From Spodoptera frugiperda (Eukaryota; Arthropoda; Insecta; Lepidoptera; Noctuidae): 64,000 nucleotides of DNA. Under the pieces are notes generated by a model. It saw only the letters and a program-made list of their open reading frames with translations. It was not told the DNA's origin and searched no databases. The translations under genes and the position numbers were made by a program. The stretch lies in assembly GCF_023101765.2 (NCBI RefSeq), contig NC_064226.1, forward strand, positions 4,766,001 to 4,830,000, read 5' to 3'. Shown here one piece after another: positions 57,421 to 64,000 of the stretch. Within the stretch, counting starts at the first letter, position 1. Each line of letters starts with the position of its first letter.

Positions 57421-60400
57421 GGAATTTATACTCGTGTGTATGCGTACGAGCGTAATATAGTTGTTTCGTTACACGAAATGTACCATAGTTTGAGATAAGA
57501 AGGCATGGCTTTATGATCCCTGTCAGCAACATGTTTCGGAGATTAAATTGTAATAATAAAGTGGAAATGTTTGCCGTATAATAGCATTTATTTACTGTGT
57601 TACTGCTTCATACGTGTTCACTTTTTACTATCAGATAAATTATTTTACTCCAGAAATAGTTGACGTTTGCGATTTAACTATTGTTATAACCTCAACATTG
57701 ATAAATAGGATGAGTGACAGCGCGTACAGAGACAGTAATAGAGCCAGTAGTCGACAAACAAAAGCTTATCGGGGCTTTGTTCCGATAGGCGTCAAATCGG
57801 TGGAGTCATATCAAAGCTGTGTATATCAAAGCTCGTAGTTAAAGTTCAACGCACAAAGTGCATAATCGTGGTAATCAGTCGGAGCCAAATGTCATCGACC
57901 CACTTATCTCGTCCGTCCATCCCTTTTACAATTACAACAACAAATGAGTAAGAGTCGTGCACCGATATGCGCACGCATCGATACCGATGCAGAGGAATAA
58001 AATCCTGTGTGAACGAACTCTAATCTCTGTTTTGTGCTTCCAGACTCCGGCGAGATGTAAACGTGCGTACGCACTGATAGATCGCTAGTTACACGCCCGC
58101 GCCGGGACTCAATCACTCGTCTCGTGCGTTTGTTCATCTCACTTTTATGAAGTAATCCGATACACTGAGGTGCTTACTTAGGACCAACTGATACATGTAG
58201 GATAATGCTATCGTATTTTTGATAGGTTAAACATACACATCTCACTCCTGATGTATGAATGAAATCTTAGTACGAAGAAGATTAAAGGACACTCACGTAA
58301 GATACGTAAATAAATAAAGAGACTAGACGTGATAACTGCCGGTCACATGAACAGTATTGTTAAGATTTATAATTTTATTACCTTAAGCCCATTTCGGGGG
58401 ATCTAAAGCCAAAGCGTCCGAACATTAGGGACAGGTAGATACATTTTTAGTTACTTTGAAAAAAGTGTCATTGTAAAGTTACCGTTAAACTGATGATCCT
58501 ATTTGTAACAATACTGCAATATAAATGACGTAACAGGATAAACAATGGCTGGACTGTCGTTTACGGATATCTCAAGTATTGTGAGGTTATAAAACACAGG
58601 TAGAGCTACCTCACTTACGGGAAGGGCTTTATTATCTTATTACAAGGTTCACAAATCCGTTTTTCGTCACGTTTTACTTTTAAAGTCAGTTTTGGGTTGG
58701 TTTTTCTATGTTTATTTTTATATACATAGAGTTGTAATTATATATATAGAATTCTATTTTCTGTTAGAGAATTTTCTAGCCTCTGCTTGAAAATTCTCTT
58801 GTATTTATCCAAAGTTTTGTGAATAGTTCTGTTACAATTTTACCATTTTTATATTGTAACATCTTAATCATAATTTTCTTGGCCCGAAAATTAAATACTA
58901 AGTATGCTATGTATATATGTTATATACATAGATAAGTAAGTAGAGAAATCGCTATAGTGCTAAACCTTAGCATCCATTGTTTGCACTGTTCCTTTCACTA
59001 AATTACATTCGGAAGTAATAAAATAAAATGCAGATAAATATTATACAAAGTTATTACAATACATTTGATAATACCTCCCAAATGTCTTCCTTCATTTGTT
59101 TTCAGTTTTGGTCACCAACAGCAATGAAACATTCATATTTGGACCGATAATATAATTTTCATAGCATAATTTTTTTTTTATATTATTCAAGTCATTGAAG
59201 GGGCAGACGCTCACGTCATATCAACGCTTTATTCAACCAGTATGCACTTTACTTAGAAACTGAACTGTCGAATAATAAGTGCATTGTGTGACCGTATACG
59301 TATCATTCGGATTAGTGAGGGGAATACGTAACGTCGATAATTTGCACGGCCAATGGAGCGAAGCGCAGACAGGTGACGGTATTTTTGTCGCTGTAAAAAT
59401 ATATTTTATTATGACTAATTATGCTAACTGGAGCATACCTACACAAGAATGATTATTAGTACACTTTTCGGTTAACGGGGGCCATCTAGTAGCATTGACT
59501 TTTAAGAAGAAAAATATTCCTTTCGGCCTCTTAATCTAACCAATAAGAGTTTATCAGATGTCCATTATCGAAGGTCCTGATCGAGGTCAACGACTCCATG
59601 TGAGCATATCGATACATCGACAGCGGCGGCAGGGCGGCGCGCGCCACGCACTTCCGACGCGACGGATTTGCCGGAATCGGCGCGGGCGCATCAAACGCGT
59701 TGCAAAATTCGGACGGAGGCGCGCGCGCGTGAATCAATTTGAATATTTTTTCGGTGCCGACATGGGAATGGCTACCTCCCGCCATGGGCATCACACAATG
59801 CTCGCGATACTGGCCCGCGCTCGACTTAACAAACGTTTTCACACAAAACAAAGAATTTTTATAGCGCATAATCTCAGCATGTAGCAGCTTTATGAGACGG
59901 CCCAAATTTTTTCGTTGACATTATACGTCCATATTACATTCAGATGTCCCTTGTCGAAATTAAGGCGCATATTATTAATTACGTTGGTTCAAGAGAGCAC
60001 TCGTAAAAGCTACAATTTAATTACTCAAAAATGTCGCCGCTTATTATTTTTTTCTGTCGGATTCAGTGTATCCGAATTTCGTCGAGTTGGAGCCCACACG
60101 GGCTTTCTTGCTACCAACATCTCACGTTTTTGAGTAGCCGTAATATTTAAATTGCCGACATAGCTCCTCCGGGCATACCTTGCATGGGAATGTGCGCGGC
60201 GGTCGTCAAAACCCGCTTTTACCGAATGCGTTATGCGCTGTCCAAACGCATGGGAGCTAACCGCGCCTTCCTTGTCTAACTCGTCAGCGCGAAACGTCAA
60301 AGACAAAGAAGTAATGGTGGAAAGTATGACTACTTTTACTGGACGTTTATTACGTTAGCAAACGCATCCCGCCTAAAATTTTGCATGGATGCGTCGCGCA

Positions 60401-63400
60401 TGCGAAAATGTGTTCGAGCGCACGTCGGCGGCGCACGGGCACGTACTCAATATTACCTGCCGATGCATATTAATGGAGGAGGAAGTTTTGTCAACAATAT
60501 CTAATGTGCTCCGCGAACTGGCCGCGGTGCCATTGATAGCTTTTTTGTTTCATATTTTGTGTCCAAAGTACTTTTATGGTCGGCGCCATATTAAATACTG
60601 CAATATTGCATAATGTATGACACAGACATAGTATATCTTGTGAAGACAATCGGTGCGATTGTTCACGATAGACAGTGCTCTACAATATCTGCACTCGTCG
60701 CCGAGTGGTTTAACTGGGTTATTCCATTTAAATCGTTCACTACTTGAGTATTAATTAGCGATAATCATGACAGCAAATAATCTGCGTGTCGATTACTGTC
60801 AGGTTTATGCTTCAAGTGGAAATATCTCAAGTGGTTTGTATCGTTTCCTTGATAAACACAATATAAAAATTCTTTGAATAATGTTATCTACATAATCGGA
60901 ATAACATTGAAGTATACAAGTGCTTATATAATTATATTTACAAGTAGTTTCACATCTTTGAGTTGTTGAGAGGGTCGGCCATGCTGTTTTTCAGGCGCAT
61001 TGAAAATTATTGAAAATATTCGTTACCAGGCTTCTATTACATATTATTATAGTATTTCTGGTGATACATTTTACTACAAACTTTTACCTATTAATGTCTC
61101 TTCCTCGTGTAAAATAATGTATAAGTATTTGAAAATCACGATTGTAGTCCAATATTTATTTCATGGCATCTATCTAAGCGATAAGCACAATTTTATCGAT
61201 ATGACATACGTATGACAACACTTTAAAAGCGGCCATGCCTATTTTTAGATATCCATATTATTTTTAAATTGTTGATATCCGAAAAGAAACATGAATGAGT
61301 TCAATTAAAAATTAAATTTCTCAAAAATAGTACCTCCGCATTTTAACATGCCCGTTTTGAATTGTTAATAAAGATTAAACAATTAAAAATTAAATATATA
61401 TTAAATATGTTTATATTTTAAGTTAAAAAACTACATTTAGAACATTTTATATTAGGCACAAAATATCACGATATAATATTTTCTTGAGTACGTTTTTCGT
61501 GTGACGTGTTGAACAATGTTTGTTAGATAAAGCACGCGTGGATTATCCGAGTAGCAGATATGACGAATACCTTCACTTATCGACAAACGTGCATTATCGC
61601 TCTAAGTCGAGGATTAGGAACTGATTTATTTGTTTTATCGCGCACTGTCGGAATTCTCAAAGAGATCGCGACGCGATTGCAACGTACTTGTTTTTAAGTG
61701 ACAACGTCATTGGATTTATTTTTATCGTACCTATTATATTTTAGTGTTCATATTACCGATTGCTGTTAACGATGGCTGAATTAAGGGCTTTTTATATGAC
61801 GTGAATCTCAGACTGTTTCATCATTGATATGGGTTACGTGAGTCATTATGTTAACAGTTTCTCTCGTTTCAATTGCTAATCTGTACCACACATACAAAAC
61901 CCACAAGAATTCGATCAGTAACAGTTCAATTATGGCGTATTTGTCTTTAATTTAGAGTCCAAATCTTCACCATCTACTTAACTGTAACTCGTTCAAATTG
62001 AAGGCCTGCCGATGCGTAACGGTGAATGATAGTGAACCAAATCACACGTTTGAACGTGAAGCAATAACAAAAGCTCTCTGAGGGATCCGACTGATTGCTC
62101 ACACGTTAGCGAAAGCCGAACAAATTAACTTAGCACTTCGATGCGTAGAAACCATTTGTTTCCAATTTGTGGGCCGTTCGACAATATGCCCTATGTGTTT
62201 ATCCCGTCCAAAAACAGTGCAAATGACACTAATTATGCCATTGTAGCGGGGCCGTGTTAATGGATTGCTCATACCGCTCTGAATTCTACTAAACCGTGTG
62301 TGTTTGGTTCTAATGTTCGGATATGTTACTCAACTTGCATTTGGAATTTAGACTTACACGAGCGTAATTTCTTCTATGTGATTCAGAATTGAAGTGCATT
62401 GGAATACTAAGGAGCAAATCTGTATCACCATATCGAATAGTTTTCTTAGAGATCTTAGATAAAAGATTTTCAGTACGCAGAAAACGTGTTTACACCCACA
62501 CGTCGCCTGTTATGCTCTTATTTTTTATGTTATTATTTTAGCAGTTACATTTTATTCTTAGAACAAGGAGCTAGCCAGCTACTGCTGTTTTTGGTCTAAA
62601 AAGAGAATTTAAACTTTATTATTTGTAAAATAGGATTCAATATACATTGTATTGGGATACTGAACAAGTTGAAAAGATTTTCCGTTGCATATCCTACGTG
62701 CTCAATTGCATTTAATCATTTAACTTGTCATATGACGCAAAAACCGTCGAGAACTTTACATCGACCTATTTCTAAGCAAATGGATACGTCATTAGTTTTA
62801 TTCGAAATACGAATATGAACCTTACGCTGTAGGTAATAGTGTCGTATGCAAATATCGTTACTGCTTGGAGTTTGGACTGACAATATGGGTGCACTCACCA
62901 ATTTAAGAAGACTAGTTGTAGTCTACGGTTTCACTTGTACGGATTTTTGACGTTCATTTTTTATTGTAGTATCATCTTGTTGGTTAAGAAACAAATGATT
63001 TTATTACTTAGGCCTCGGTATTAAGATTTAATTTTGAAAAATATTGAAAAGCGTCAGAAGCATACAATGTCATTATGTACAGTATGATTTTAATTTAGCA
63101 ATGATTCATTAAACATTTTACACCACATGGGAATTGTATCCATAGCACCAGTGCGGCTTTGCAATGCCGTCAAAAGATAACCATTATTATCATTTAAATC
63201 CTACAGCAAAATATTATCGTCTTTGTGTAACAGATTACTTAAAACGATGTTTCATGTTGCACTCCATATCTTGACTGGAACAATTCGCTTCTTAGTATTG
63301 ATTGATTAAATGTAATAAATAATATCATGTGTTTTATACTTCTCAAGGATAGACAGTGGAGTAACATAGTTCTTCTACGAATTGATAGTTACTTTTAGAA

Positions 63401-63493
63401 ACATAATGTGGTACTTTATGGTGAATGTCCCACCCACAATTACCTTCAAAGGGTATCGCTTCAAGTTTTACTAGAACTGCTATGTCAATTATT
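57421..63493. promoter_or_regulatory. Repeat-poor region with strong CpG islands, end of window
   Basis: Islands at about 58030-58130, 59595-59860 (the densest CpG run, with GGCGCGCGCCACGC and GGCGCGCGCGCG) and 60130-60545. The rest is AT-rich. No exon with splice signals and no transposon seen. A tRNA-Ser-like phrase near 60705 is only a fragment. Confidence 0.3.
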
Positions 63494-63580
63494 ATGTTAT
63501 CGGCTTACTCATGTAACAGTTTGATGAGGAACTCGACTAGTTTCAAGCCATGCTAGAGGCTCATATTCATGAGCAGCATT
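63494..63580. mobile_element. MITE family H, half copy, inverted relative to 5958-6100
   Basis: ATGTTATCGGCTTACTCATG is the intact terminus missing from the right end of the 5958-6100 copy, followed by GAGGAACTCGACTAGTTTCA and GAGGCTCATATTCATGAGCA. The other half is absent. Confidence 0.65.
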
Positions 63581-63794
63581 TGCCATGCCATTGAATTTTT
63601 TACCAGGCTGAGTTTCCTTAAGGTCTTCAACATATTGCTTATTTATTAGGATCATAGTTCCTATCATCGCTTACCACCATGCAAGATAACATGCCTGACT
63701 GACCAAACTGACCACGGGACGAAACACGTGACGTTACTCCTATCTATTTTCATTACACAAAATATTGATTTAACAACCAATAATAACGGGTGTT
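63581..63794. other. Nothing recognised
   Basis: No supportable feature. Confidence 0.5.
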
Positions 63795-63921
63795 TCCGTT
63801 TTCATCCCACGAATATTTTATTCCGTTTTCTACCCAAATCTTAGTCCGTGTTCGACCCACAATCATAATAATAGTTGTTTTTTCCGTATTCTACCTAAAA
63901 TATATTCCGGTTTCTACCCAC
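63795..63921 (+). repeat. Cluster of five degenerate 16-bp repeats
   Basis: Units matching TCCGTTTTCTACCCAC with one to four changes occur at 63795-63810, 63822-63837, 63845-63860, 63883-63898 and 63906-63921, all in the same orientation, with start-to-start spacings of 27, 23, 38 and 23 bp. They could be subterminal repeats of a transposon or a cluster of binding sites. Confidence 0.75.
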
Positions 63922-64000
63922 TGCAGTTTATAATTGTTTTTTTGTACAGACAGAAAAATAATCTTAAACTATTTAAACTTTTTATACTTATAATTTGATG
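63922..64000. other. Nothing recognised
   Basis: AT-rich end of the window. Confidence 0.5.

Noticed and set aside
59531..59905. Overlapping 108- and 124-codon frames on opposite strands
   Set aside because: Caused by GC-rich sequence with few stop codons; arginine-rich products without motifs on both strands.
60700..60730. tRNA-Ser-like phrase GTCGCCGAGTGGTTTAACTG
   Set aside because: No matching anticodon arm, T-arm or acceptor stem follows.
1..64000. CRISPR arrays, operons, phage or plasmid features
   Set aside because: The window is clearly eukaryotic: spliced exons, pol III tRNA with internal promoter, SINEs and LINEs; no regularly spaced direct-repeat/spacer array is present.

Overview
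This is a eukaryotic, AT-rich, gene-poor window, most likely from a moth or butterfly (Lepidoptera). The clues are an intact nuclear tRNA-Pro gene, a three-unit tract of the insect telomere motif TTAGG, and many short interspersed repeats of types I recognise from lepidopteran, especially noctuoid, genomes. The family-level placement is inference. No complete protein-coding gene lies in the window. What can be supported are isolated exons of split genes, transposon remains and candidate regulatory DNA.

Left part (1-37 kb): a repeat-rich landscape. It holds eight copies of one poly(A)-tailed SINE (called family A here, several with clear target-site duplications), five or six copies of a second repeat (family B), tRNA-derived SINEs (E and F), a TA-flanked MITE in two copies (C), a Helitron-like repeat (D), two further inverted-repeat families (G, H), LINE 3' ends, and a strikingly perfect 342-bp hairpin at 23601-23942. 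An intact tRNA-Pro(UGG) gene sits at 24540-24611, with a decayed relative 1.6 kb upstream. On the minus strand a well-bounded exon at 25490-25590 opens a reading frame and runs into a consensus splice donor, so a minus-strand gene continues to the left. GC-rich islands at 12.4-12.9, 14.2-14.4, 17.8-17.95 and 30.0-30.3 kb are unexplained by repeats.

Middle (37-45 kb): a GC-rich, GC-box-bearing promoter at about 39.3-39.4 kb drives a plus-strand gene. Its first coding exon is 39490-39579, preceded by two tiny upstream ORFs and followed by a splice donor. A second candidate first exon at 44007-44027 ends in a perfect donor in the same phase. The start of the intron (39.68-40.86 kb) holds a very AT-rich, purine-skewed tract that reads like decayed foreign coding DNA, with UGA codons over-represented in its open frames.

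Right part (45-64 kb): almost free of recognisable transposons, but dotted every 1-2 kb with CpG-containing GC-rich islands. I see no convincing exons. It is most simply the long, regulation-rich first intron or flank of the plus-strand gene. The last 250 bp carry five copies of a 16-bp motif.

Most open frames of 60-130 codons in this window are consistent with chance or lie in repeats and are not annotated as genes.
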